The translations under genes were made by a program, and so were the position numbers. The notes beneath the pieces were generated by a model. It was given only the letters and a program-made list of their open reading frames with translations. It was not told where the DNA came from and did no database searches. A stretch of DNA of 64,000 bases from Pedobacter kyonggii (GTDB lineage Bacteria > Bacteroidota > Bacteroidia > Sphingobacteriales > Sphingobacteriaceae): assembly GCF_004310665.1 (NCBI RefSeq), contig NZ_SIXF01000020.1, positions 1 to 64,000 on the forward strand, read 5' to 3'. Positions 57,354 through 64,000 of the stretch are shown here, in pieces (within the stretch, counting starts at the first letter, position 1; the number at the start of each line of letters is the position of its first letter).

Positions 57354-60300
57354 TTATCTGATTATGGTGAGCGGTCCAGTTATTGTTTTTCGTCCGTTAC
57401 GCGGGTTGATCATATAATAATAAACACCTACCGGAAGCGGTTCATTTTGGTAATTCCCATCAAAAGGAATTTTATATCCAGTGCTAAAAAACACCTTGTT
57501 CCCGTTTCTGTTAAAAATTTCGACGGTAGCATTTGGATAAGATTCTAAATATTTAATAACCCAGGTATCGTTCACATTATCACCATTTGGTGTAAAGGTA
57601 TTGGGTGGATTTAAACCTTGCAAAACTTTAACCTGCACCGTAGATGTTGTAGCACATCCATCTGGCTGTGTGGTTGCTGTAAGCGTATACTCGGTATCGT
57701 TATCTGGCGATGCAATCGGATTTAACACATCCGTTTTGTTCAAACCTGTTGCAGGCGACCATTTATATTTCAAATTAGTGCCTTCAGCAGCTGCAGGGAT
57801 TTCGATCTGTCCGCCTGCTAAAATGTAAACCAATGTACCTGCGTTAACAACTGGCGATTTGTATACCTCGATTGTATTGGTGATAGCGCTAGGACAACCA
57901 TTATCTCCTGTAAATGTATAAGTGATAATGTGTGACCCAAGCCCTGCAATTTTCGGATTAAAGGTACCATCTGCTTTTATGCCGTCGCCACTATATACGC
58001 CTGGTGTTCCATTCATTTCTTCTCCAACTTTCTGTTTAGCTTGCGTAATTAAAACGGTACCATCGGCCTCGCAAACTGGAGCCATATCATCAAACATCAA
58101 TTGTGGAACTGGTTTTAAGGTTAGTGTTTGATCTAAAAATTTAAAACAATTTTCTCCAGAATAAGCAACAAGTCTGATGTTAAATGTTCGGTCGGTAGTC
58201 CCACCAAAAGTATCGTACTTAATCATAAAAATTTCGTTATCATCCGGATAAGAGATTGTTTTATAAATGGAAGTTTCTCTACCAAAATCTCTATAAATCT
58301 CAATCTTAGTAATCTTGCCTGTAAATACAGTAGATGTATTTTTAATCATGATATCCTCACTCACACAGCTATTATCATTCATAACCTCAAAATCAGCTGC
58401 TTTAACATCACCGTTAACTGTAAATGGTTTTGAAGTTGACATCTCACAACCATCCTGATTCTTTACAATCAAGATCACATTATAATTACCTGTGGAAGCA
58501 GGCGTAAAAACCCCATCAACACCTGTTGAAGTAGCCACTACATTATTGTTTTGATCAGTATATTTCCATTCGAAATTTAAGCCTGTTATAGTTCCATCTG
58601 CATTTTTGGAGGTATTCTTAAATCTAGCTACACCATCATTCAGACAAAAATCAGGCAGTTCGAAATCAGCAGATTGTGGGTCAATTACGGTTACCATTTT
58701 ACTTTTCACTAAACTTACACATCCTTTATCACTTTCGGTGGTTAGCGCAATAGTATAAGAACCAACAGCACTGTATTGATGAGTGGGTTGCTGTTCAGTA
58801 GATGGGGTGCTTCCATCGCCAAAATCCCAGCTCCACTTCACAATGATACCAGGGCTTTCTATCGTCGATTTTTCTGTTAAAATAACTGGTCTGCCTACAC
58901 ATAAGCCTTTCACGTCAAAATCAGATTTGGGTTGAGGATTAATTACAATTGGAAATGCCGAAGATGTTTCTGAACATTTCGAATCTGTTGTAGCCGTTAA
59001 AACTACATTATAAGTTCCCGGACGATCATAAACATGAACAGGGTGCTGTTCAGAAGATGTTTTTCCGTCACCAAAATCCCATAACCATTGTGTTATGCTT
59101 CTCGAATTTGAATTGGATTCACTTTTATCGGTAAATTGAACACCAGTAGATTGGCAACCAGTAGCGGGTAATTCGAAGGCTGCTGTAGGTTGATTATCAA
59201 CTGAAAAATCGATAATCAATTCTTCTGTATTACCACAATTATCGGCATTGGGTTTAGTTGCTATTACTTTAAACTGGTAATCACCAGGATTTGGATAATT
59301 CAGGTCGTTAGGGTACTTATAGGTATAATAAGTATTATTATCATTTGGCCTCGTAAAGGTGTTTATTACCACTGGGCTATCATCAGTAAAGTTTGCCGCT
59401 CCCTCAATCTCCCAATCTAATTTAATAGCCTGGTAAGGTAAATTTATAGTTAAACTGATGGGCTCTCCTAAACAACCGCTACTAATAGGCTGCCTTGTAA
59501 CAGTGCTGGCAGGCTGAAACGTAAAGTTCTGAATATTTGCCCCAGCTAAGTATGCATAAGATTCTACTGGTCCATAACCGTATGAAATTGCAGAAAAACC
59601 ACCAGCTGCAGATAACCGGTGTTGAGGTTGTGTATTGGTCACATCAATTACAGCATAACTAAATACGTTATCAATCGCTGTAAAATTATTCACCGGGTTA
59701 CCATCTAGCCTAAACGAAGCTATATCTGCTGTTTTAATAATTACATTCAGATAGTATCTAGTGATCTGGGTGGGAACTCCTACCGATCCCAGATCTGAAA
59801 AAACCGTAATATTATTTAACGTTTGCTCAACAGGATTAAGCACGGTTATTTCAGGATCGCCTGGAAATTGATATTGGTTGGTATTGCTGCCATTGTTTAG
59901 ATTGCAAGTTTGAGAAGTTTGGTATTGTGCTACAGCAATTGGTTTGGAACCAGAAATTACATTTGCTGAAGTGGAAAAAAAGGTAACTACCGATCCTTTA
60001 ATATATGGATTAGAAAGAGGAGTTCCATTGGCATCTGTAGTACTTCCGTTAACGGTTAAAACCGTATTATCGTCTGCTACAATGATCCTCATAATATCGG
60101 TATTACCATGAAGGGTATTATAAAAAGGTGCGGTTACGAAATTCCTCCCCCATGCAGAAACTGGAAAAACCTGCTGATAAAGGTTATCGCCACCACTCGG
60201 ATTGCGGCTATTACCTTCATTACAAAATGCTGCCCAGGTATTACCTGTAAATACGGCTACAGGATTACAGTTTAAGGCTTTAATGTGGCTTCCTGTTAAA

Positions 60301-60911
60301 TCACCAACTGATTGATATTGATAAACATCGCCTCTATTTAACTTAATGATAAAAGTTGTATTGGCGGTTCTTCCTCCATATCTTTCGTTTTGTTTAGGTG
60401 TAATTTCGACATCTGTATTATCAACTGTTCCTACAATAGTAAATTGTGAAAAACCTTGTTGATTTCCACGGTTTTCATAACTAAAGGCATAGTATTCTTG
60501 TCCAAGTGTGTTTGTTGGCAACACTAAAGTACCACCCGTACGAGCGTTATTAGAAATAATACTATACAATGATATGGCTTTTGTGGTAACAACATGAATG
60601 GCTTTATTGGACTCTATTAAATTGGAACTGCTCATTAATACTGTGTAGGCAGTTGGATCGATTACAAATGGCAAACAGGTATTGGCAGGTATAATAGCAC
60701 CAGCAGCAGACACTAAAGTACCCCCAACGTAAACTTCATATCCGGTAGCTTGATCTGCAGATAAAAATAAGGTTAACCTCGACCTATCACCATCAATATG
60801 CCCTGCATAAGGAACATAAAAATCTTTCCCCTTATTTGATGTGTTTTGAGCAAAAGACAGGGTTGTTGTAAAAAGCAAGAAAAACAAAACCAATAACCAA
60901 TGCCTGCTCAT
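57354..60911 (-). CDS. large secreted T9SS type B substrate with PKD domains
   Basis: The 1185-residue protein has a signal peptide (residues 1-21, ending SFAQ). An N-terminal region resembles IgGFc-binding proteins (GKDFYVPYAGHIDGDRSRL, NTFTRPNDNNTYYT later). At least two PKD domains are clear (WLWDFGDGKTSSEQHPVHVY near 607, WSWDFGDGSTPSTEQQPTHQ near 695). Ig-like regions follow, then a gliding-type type B C-terminal domain starting LNPPNTFTPNGDNVNDTWVI and ending in ITGPLTIIR. It is exported by the type IX system and held at the surface with the PorP/SprF protein next to it. Confidence 0.93.
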   Translation of the reverse strand: MSRHWLLVLFFLLFTTTLSFAQNTSNKGKDFYVPYAGHIDGDRSRLTLFLSADQATGYEVYVGGTLVSAAGAIIPANTCLPFVIDPTAYTVLMSSSNLIESNKAIHVVTTKAISLYSIISNNARTGGTLVLPTNTLGQEYYAFSYENRGNQQGFSQFTIVGTVDNTDVEITPKQNERYGGRTANTTFIIKLNRGDVYQYQSVGDLTGSHIKALNCNPVAVFTGNTWAAFCNEGNSRNPSGGDNLYQQVFPVSAWGRNFVTAPFYNTLHGNTDIMRIIVADDNTVLTVNGSTTDANGTPLSNPYIKGSVVTFFSTSANVISGSKPIAVAQYQTSQTCNLNNGSNTNQYQFPGDPEITVLNPVEQTLNNITVFSDLGSVGVPTQITRYYLNVIIKTADIASFRLDGNPVNNFTAIDNVFSYAVIDVTNTQPQHRLSAAGGFSAISYGYGPVESYAYLAGANIQNFTFQPASTVTRQPISSGCLGEPISLTINLPYQAIKLDWEIEGAANFTDDSPVVINTFTRPNDNNTYYTYKYPNDLNYPNPGDYQFKVIATKPNADNCGNTEELIIDFSVDNQPTAAFELPATGCQSTGVQFTDKSESNSNSRSITQWLWDFGDGKTSSEQHPVHVYDRPGTYNVVLTATTDSKCSETSSAFPIVINPQPKSDFDVKGLCVGRPVILTEKSTIESPGIIVKWSWDFGDGSTPSTEQQPTHQYSAVGSYTIALTTESDKGCVSLVKSKMVTVIDPQSADFELPDFCLNDGVARFKNTSKNADGTITGLNFEWKYTDQNNNVVATSTGVDGVFTPASTGNYNVILIVKNQDGCEMSTSKPFTVNGDVKAADFEVMNDNSCVSEDIMIKNTSTVFTGKITKIEIYRDFGRETSIYKTISYPDDNEIFMIKYDTFGGTTDRTFNIRLVAYSGENCFKFLDQTLTLKPVPQLMFDDMAPVCEADGTVLITQAKQKVGEEMNGTPGVYSGDGIKADGTFNPKIAGLGSHIITYTFTGDNGCPSAITNTIEVYKSPVVNAGTLVYILAGGQIEIPAAAEGTNLKYKWSPATGLNKTDVLNPIASPDNDTEYTLTATTQPDGCATTSTVQVKVLQGLNPPNTFTPNGDNVNDTWVIKYLESYPNATVEIFNRNGNKVFFSTGYKIPFDGNYQNEPLPVGVYYYMINPRNGRKTITGPLTIIR

Positions 60912-61112
60912 TACCTATCAGTTTAATTTGAAAACGTTATGCATGTTGTTTGATTAGATATGCAATATACCATTAATCAGATCACAAGAAAAAAAATTAT
61001 TAGAATTTTAACAATTTTTAAGCAGAAAAATCACCTTTCGTGTAATAAACTAAAGAAGTGGTGTAAAAAAGTTTCACATATGAATGTAATGCCCTAAGAA
61101 AAGCGAAATTGA

Positions 61113-61135
61113 AAAAAAAAAAAAAAAAAAAAAAA
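61113..61135. repeat. homopolymer run of 23 A
   Basis: A run of 23 A lies between the T9SS substrate start and the end of a small minus-strand gene. On the minus strand it is a T run about 15 bases past a terminator hairpin. Runs of this length are prone to slip, so length may vary between cells or reads. Confidence 0.8.
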
Positions 61136-61150
61136 TAAATCATGCAAAAC

Positions 61151-61177
61151 AAAAAAGCCACCTATAAAAGAGTGGCT
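61151..61177 (-). terminator. terminator of the 70-residue acidic gene
   Basis: On the minus strand AGCCACT pairs with AGGTGGCT over a short loop and is followed by TTTTTGTTTT. It begins about 14 bases after the gene's stop. Confidence 0.75.
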
Positions 61178-61190
61178 ATATGATAAATAT

Positions 61191-61403
61191 TCATTTATTA
61201 CCTTGATCGGACTGATCGCCGCTACCGTATTTTGCGGAGAAATCTTTGGCTTTCTCATCTGCTTCGATATCGTTATGATCTTCAGGCTCCAGGTTTTCAT
61301 CTAAGCGGTCGTTCCAATCATTTAATCCCTTTTCAGGATGTTTCGCATTTTCAGCTGTAAAATCGGATTTTGATTTGGCCAGATCTTCTTTTTTATTTTC
61401 CAT
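61191..61403 (-). CDS. small hydrophilic acidic protein, unknown function
   Basis: The 70-residue protein begins MENKKEDLAKSKSDFTAENA and stays highly charged (DWNDRLDENLEPEDHNDIEA, then DEKAKDFSAKYGSGDQSDQ). It is probably disordered. An ATG 33 bases upstream is possible, but the stretch it adds is less like the rest. It lies 58 bases after tatA on the same strand and has its own terminator, so the two form a small operon. The function is unknown. Confidence 0.65.
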   Translation of the reverse strand: MENKKEDLAKSKSDFTAENAKHPEKGLNDWNDRLDENLEPEDHNDIEADEKAKDFSAKYGSGDQSDQGNK

Positions 61404-61461
61404 ATTGGCGTTTATTTTACTTAAAAACAGTGCCACAAACAGAAAGTTTTGTTTGTGGCAA

Positions 61462-61602
61462 TTATTTTACCGGAGGTTCATCTTTGGCATCCTTAAATTC
61501 TTTCACACTTCTCCCTATTCCTCTCATTAATTCCGGCAATTTTTTGCCACCAAAAATAAGCAGGATAACCACTCCTATTAAAATAATTTCTATTGCAGAC
61601 AT
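61462..61602 (-). CDS. tatA: Sec-independent translocase TatA
   Basis: The 46-residue protein is a minimal TatA: N-terminal membrane helix SAIEIILIGVVILLIFGGKK, the hinge FGGKKLPELMRGIG and a short amphipathic helix RSVKEFKDAKDE. It is shorter than the E. coli protein (89) mainly by lacking the charged tail. A longer frame starting upstream would add a non-family stretch. TatB and TatC are not adjacent. Probable clients with twin-arginine signals are the ferritin-like proteins at 4.4-6 kb. Confidence 0.92.
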   Translation of the reverse strand: MSAIEIILIGVVILLIFGGKKLPELMRGIGRSVKEFKDAKDEPPVK

Positions 61603-61700
61603 ATCTTTATATTTTTCACAATATACGTTAATTCTTCTGAAATGGATTGGTTGATTAATCACTGGCTCATTAGCTATTGGTTTTATTCTCGTTATACAGG

Positions 61701-61783
61701 AAAGATCCTGAAACAAATCCGATAACTATCGGATCAGGATGACATTTATCTAGAAAAGATCCTTCGACTCCGCTCAGGATGAC
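61701..61783. repeat. GATCCTGAAACAAATCC / GTCATCCTGA repeat cluster
   Basis: AAAGATCCTGAAACAAATCC, then CCGATAACTATCGG (a small palindrome), ATCAGGATGACA and AAGATCCTTCGACTCCGC with TCAGGATGAC form a double element. It lies upstream of tatA and belongs to the GTCAT(C)CTGA group. Confidence 0.65.
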
Positions 61784-61904
61784 TAAACGATACTTGTTTC
61801 TGGGTCTCCGTGGAAAACTAGTTCATCGGTTCAATTACAAGAAAAATCCAGAAACAAGTAAGGAGGATGAAACGAAGAGGATAATCGACGCTAAACATCA
61901 AACA

Positions 61905-62759
61905 CTAAACCAACAAAGCATCCAATGTTCTTGTTTTTATCTTTGGCACCGCGCCATGGCGCATAAATTCGGCGAAACCTTTTAACTGTTTGATTGATTT
62001 AATGGCTTCATATCCTTCATAAGAAGTTCTGATTTTGTTTAGCAGCATAGTGTCTGTTTTAAACATATCACTTTCAACCAATACTCCTTTATTCAGAAAT
62101 TTCTTAATTAATTCGGCCATTTTGCCGTTGGCATAAAGGTGAAGTGGTAGTTTAAATACTTCATTATTCAGTTTTTCAAAAGCTTCATTAATCCAAGCCA
62201 CTTCAGTTTCTGCATTCACCGCTATTTTTCCATCCTTCAACACAATGGAAGTCAAAAATTCGCGGGCACGCTGACGGGAAATTACCCCACCATGAATACC
62301 GTCACGCAAAGTATAATCCAAACGATCGGCACAGAGCGCCGGCAATGGCTGTTCTAAAATATCAAACGTACCATACAGAATCTGGTTAATATTGTATCCA
62401 TAATTTAACAACACATCAGGCACTTCCGATCTGCATAAAACTTCTGCGAAAACCTTTTCATGATAATCTTCGTCTGTATTGTCGAAAACATAATCGCCCA
62501 CATGAGAAAACGCGGTATGCGAAATATCGTGCAGTAATCCGGCAATTTGCTCCAACTCCGAACCACCGAGCATCCTGATCAACATGGTAACTCCTATGGC
62601 ATGCTCCAAACGTGAGTGGCAGATATCTGGATTGACTAAAAATATAGCCCCACTTTGATGAATCCCACCTAACCTTTTTAAAGCATCAGTATTTAACAGA
62701 TCAGAAAATACCATTGGCAGTTCCATTTTGCCATATAAAAAATCGTTTACCTGGATCAT
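61905..62759 (-). CDS. HD-domain phosphohydrolase
   Basis: The 284-residue protein has the HD metal site with HSRLEHAIGVTML near residue 50 and GLLHDISHTAFSH about 30 residues later. A later Asp in CADRLDYTLRDGI completes the ligands. HD proteins hydrolyse nucleotides or their derivatives; this subgroup resembles dGTPase-like enzymes of the YdhJ/SAMHD1 group but is shorter. Exact substrate is not readable. It has a TATTTTTG box 34 bases upstream and diverges from the TetR-like gene. Confidence 0.88.
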   Translation of the reverse strand: MIQVNDFLYGKMELPMVFSDLLNTDALKRLGGIHQSGAIFLVNPDICHSRLEHAIGVTMLIRMLGGSELEQIAGLLHDISHTAFSHVGDYVFDNTDEDYHEKVFAEVLCRSEVPDVLLNYGYNINQILYGTFDILEQPLPALCADRLDYTLRDGIHGGVISRQRAREFLTSIVLKDGKIAVNAETEVAWINEAFEKLNNEVFKLPLHLYANGKMAELIKKFLNKGVLVESDMFKTDTMLLNKIRTSYEGYEAIKSIKQLKGFAEFMRHGAVPKIKTRTLDALLV

Positions 62760-62793
62760 CTTGCTTTATTTAGTTAAAAGGAATAATCAGAAA

Positions 62794-62801
62794 CAAAAAT
62801 A
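62794..62801 (-). promoter_or_regulatory. -7 promoter box TATTTTTG for the HD protein
   Basis: On the minus strand TATTTTTG lies 34 bases before the ATG at 62759 and fits TAnnTTTG. Confidence 0.5.
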
Positions 62802-62879
62802 CTAATTATTTTAGCTTTATCGTAAAAAATTATCAACATTAAAAACTTTAAAAACTAAAATAAATAGTCAAAAAACCAA

Positions 62880-62898
62880 CTTTCAAATATTTTGAAAG
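62880..62898. promoter_or_regulatory. palindrome, candidate TetR-type operator
   Basis: CTTTCAAA and TTTGAAAG form a perfect 8-base inverted repeat around TAT, in the spacer between the HD gene and the TetR-like gene. Size and symmetry fit a TetR-family site. Confidence 0.5.
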
Positions 62899-62984
62899 CT
62901 ATTATTACAATTTCATGATCAACAAAAAACCAACTGCAAAAACAAGCCCATAAATTAAACGTTATACTTGTAAAAAACAGGTAT

Positions 62985-63638
62985 ATGGCAACTGCTCAGC
63001 AAATTAGAAAAGCATATTTAGATTATGTTTTAACAAACAATGAAAAACCAAAATCGGTTTATGTTTTTGTGAAAAAGCTTAAAATTACCGAGGCCGATTT
63101 TTATCAGTTTTTCTCTTCTTTTGAAAGCATTGAAAAAACAATCTGGTTCGAACTTACTTTCGAAACCATTACCAAAATCAAAGAACAGGAAGTTTGGCTC
63201 CAATATACAGCCAGAGAAAAAATGCTTTCTTTCTTTTACAGTTACCTCGAAAACCTGAAGAACGAACGCAGTTTTGTGATTTACAGTTTAAAGAATCAAC
63301 GTGGTAAATTTTCTACTCCCGATGTTCTGACTGGCGTAAAACCTATTTTCGAAAACTTTGCACAGGAAATTATTGAAGAAGGTTTAGATAGTGGCGAACT
63401 TGCCGAACGTCGCTTTCTAAGTAAAAGGTACAAAGATGCTTTATGGATCCAGTTTGCATTCATTGTTAATTTTTGGATCAACGATGATAGTGAAGGTTTC
63501 GAAAAAAGCGATGAAGCCATTGAAAAAGGCATTAATGTAACTTTCGATCTTTTTCAGCATTCGCCAATTGATAATTTATTGGAATACGGGAAGTTTCTAA
63601 GCAGGAATGGGAAGTTTGCAGAAAAAATGGGCTTTTAA
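62985..63638 (+). CDS. TetR-like regulator next to AarF
   Basis: The 217-residue protein has a TetR-type N-terminal helix-turn-helix (TAQQIRKAYLDYVLTN, VFVKKLKITEADFYQFFSSF) with an all-helical C-terminal domain (KDALWIQFAFIVNFWIN). The N-terminus is less canonical than most TetR proteins. It is followed after only 7 bases by an AarF/UbiB-type kinase gene, so the two are an operon. TATACTTG, one base off the -7 consensus, lies 14 bases before the ATG. The palindrome at 62880 may be its operator. Confidence 0.8.
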   Translation: MATAQQIRKAYLDYVLTNNEKPKSVYVFVKKLKITEADFYQFFSSFESIEKTIWFELTFETITKIKEQEVWLQYTAREKMLSFFYSYLENLKNERSFVIYSLKNQRGKFSTPDVLTGVKPIFENFAQEIIEEGLDSGELAERRFLSKRYKDALWIQFAFIVNFWINDDSEGFEKSDEAIEKGINVTFDLFQHSPIDNLLEYGKFLSRNGKFAEKMGF

Positions 63639-63645
63639 ATACCAT

Positions 63646-64000
63646 ATGAAGACACAAAAAAGTATTCCAACAACCAAGGTAGAGCGTTCGGCAAAGTTTG
63701 TCAAAACAGGTATTCAGATCGGAGGCAATTATATTAAACATTATTCTAAAAAACTGTTTAACCCCGAAATGGACCGAGAACAGCTTAACGAGGACAATGC
63801 AACCGACATATATAAATCGCTGAGCGAATTAAAGGGAAGCGCCTTAAAAATAGCACAGATGTTGAGTATGGATAAAAATATCCTACCGAAATCTTACGTC
63901 GATAAATTTACCCAATCGCAATACAATGCCCCGCCCCTTTCGGGCCCATTAATTGTGCGAACTTTCACCAAGAATTTCGGTAAAACACCTGAAAACATTT
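63646..64000 (+). CDS. AarF/UbiB-type atypical kinase, truncated by the window end
   Basis: The first 118 codons are visible. The start MKTQKSIPTTKVERSAKF leads into ELKGSALKIAQMLSMDKN, the KxGQ-like motif of the AarF/ABC1/UbiB family, then the usual LPKSYVDKFTQSQYNAPPL. Members have a kinase fold and are linked to quinone biosynthesis or lipid handling; here, menaquinone via the futalosine route could be relevant. It shares an operon with the TetR-like gene. The kinase domain proper lies beyond the window. Confidence 0.88.
   Translation, partial: MKTQKSIPTTKVERSAKFVKTGIQIGGNYIKHYSKKLFNPEMDREQLNEDNATDIYKSLSELKGSALKIAQMLSMDKNILPKSYVDKFTQSQYNAPPLSGPLIVRTFTKNFGKTPENI

Noticed and set aside
61603-61716. 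N-terminal extension of TatA
   Set aside because: TatA begins directly with its membrane helix; the extra 38 residues derive from intergenic repeat sequence.
1-64000. CRISPR array, prophage, integrative element or transposase
   Set aside because: No spacer-repeat periodicity, no cas, integrase, capsid, conjugation or transposase proteins are visible.

Overview
The window is a 64 kb stretch of AT-rich chromosome from a Bacteroidota bacterium, most likely a Sphingobacteriaceae member close to Pedobacter. That rests on protein content: a type IX secretion substrate with a type B C-terminal domain next to a PorP/SprF protein, MqnC of the futalosine menaquinone route, LytTR regulators with LytS-type kinases, a two-component regulator with a Reg_prop propeller, and DUF5723 and DUF2461 proteins. 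It also rests on promoters of the Bacteroidota type (TAnnTTTG at -7). I see no phage, transposase, integrase, CRISPR array, tRNA or rRNA. Most of the window is core chromosome.

Layout. 0.3-6 kb: a two-subunit M16 peptidase, mqnC and two exported ferritin-like proteins. 6-10 kb: a LytTR response regulator and its 1001-residue Reg_prop sensor kinase. 10-20 kb: scpB, an acidic small protein, an acetyltransferase-like protein, an Lrp regulator with an EamA exporter, mpl, prmA, tpiA, an alternative GlmU-type protein and zinc-free bL31. 20-30 kb: methylmalonyl-CoA epimerase, iscS-iscU-iscA, a long-chain acyl-CoA ligase, an alkyltransferase-like protein and lysS. 30-40 kb: an M3 peptidase, thioredoxin-fold proteins, ung, and a manganese module in which an MntR-type repressor overlaps an NRAMP transporter fused to a universal stress domain. 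40-49 kb: smpB, pcm, priA, an uncharacterised envelope pair, tsaB and the rpmH-rnpA-yidD cluster. 49-54 kb: a LiaF-like/DUF4288/kinase/LytTR operon, a ChaN-like protein and mscL. 54-64 kb: rpoN, the T9SS pair, tatA, an HD phosphohydrolase, and a TetR-like gene followed by an AarF/UbiB kinase cut by the window edge.

The most distinctive signals are at the DNA level. First, at least six genes have a TAnnTTTG box ending only 3-6 bases before the start codon, which predicts leaderless or nearly leaderless mRNAs. Second, the intergenic regions carry several families of dispersed palindromic elements: GTCAnnCTGAAATAAATTCAG-type hairpins, a CCCGATTG...GGAAAGCGGG element with a variable centre, a GTCAGAT hairpin pair, and 'stutter' spacers made of slightly varied repeats of one short word. 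I find no clear new defence or metabolic system. The best candidates for undescribed biology are the stutter spacers, the leaderless architecture, the LiaF-like signalling operon and the envelope pair at 43.9-47 kb.
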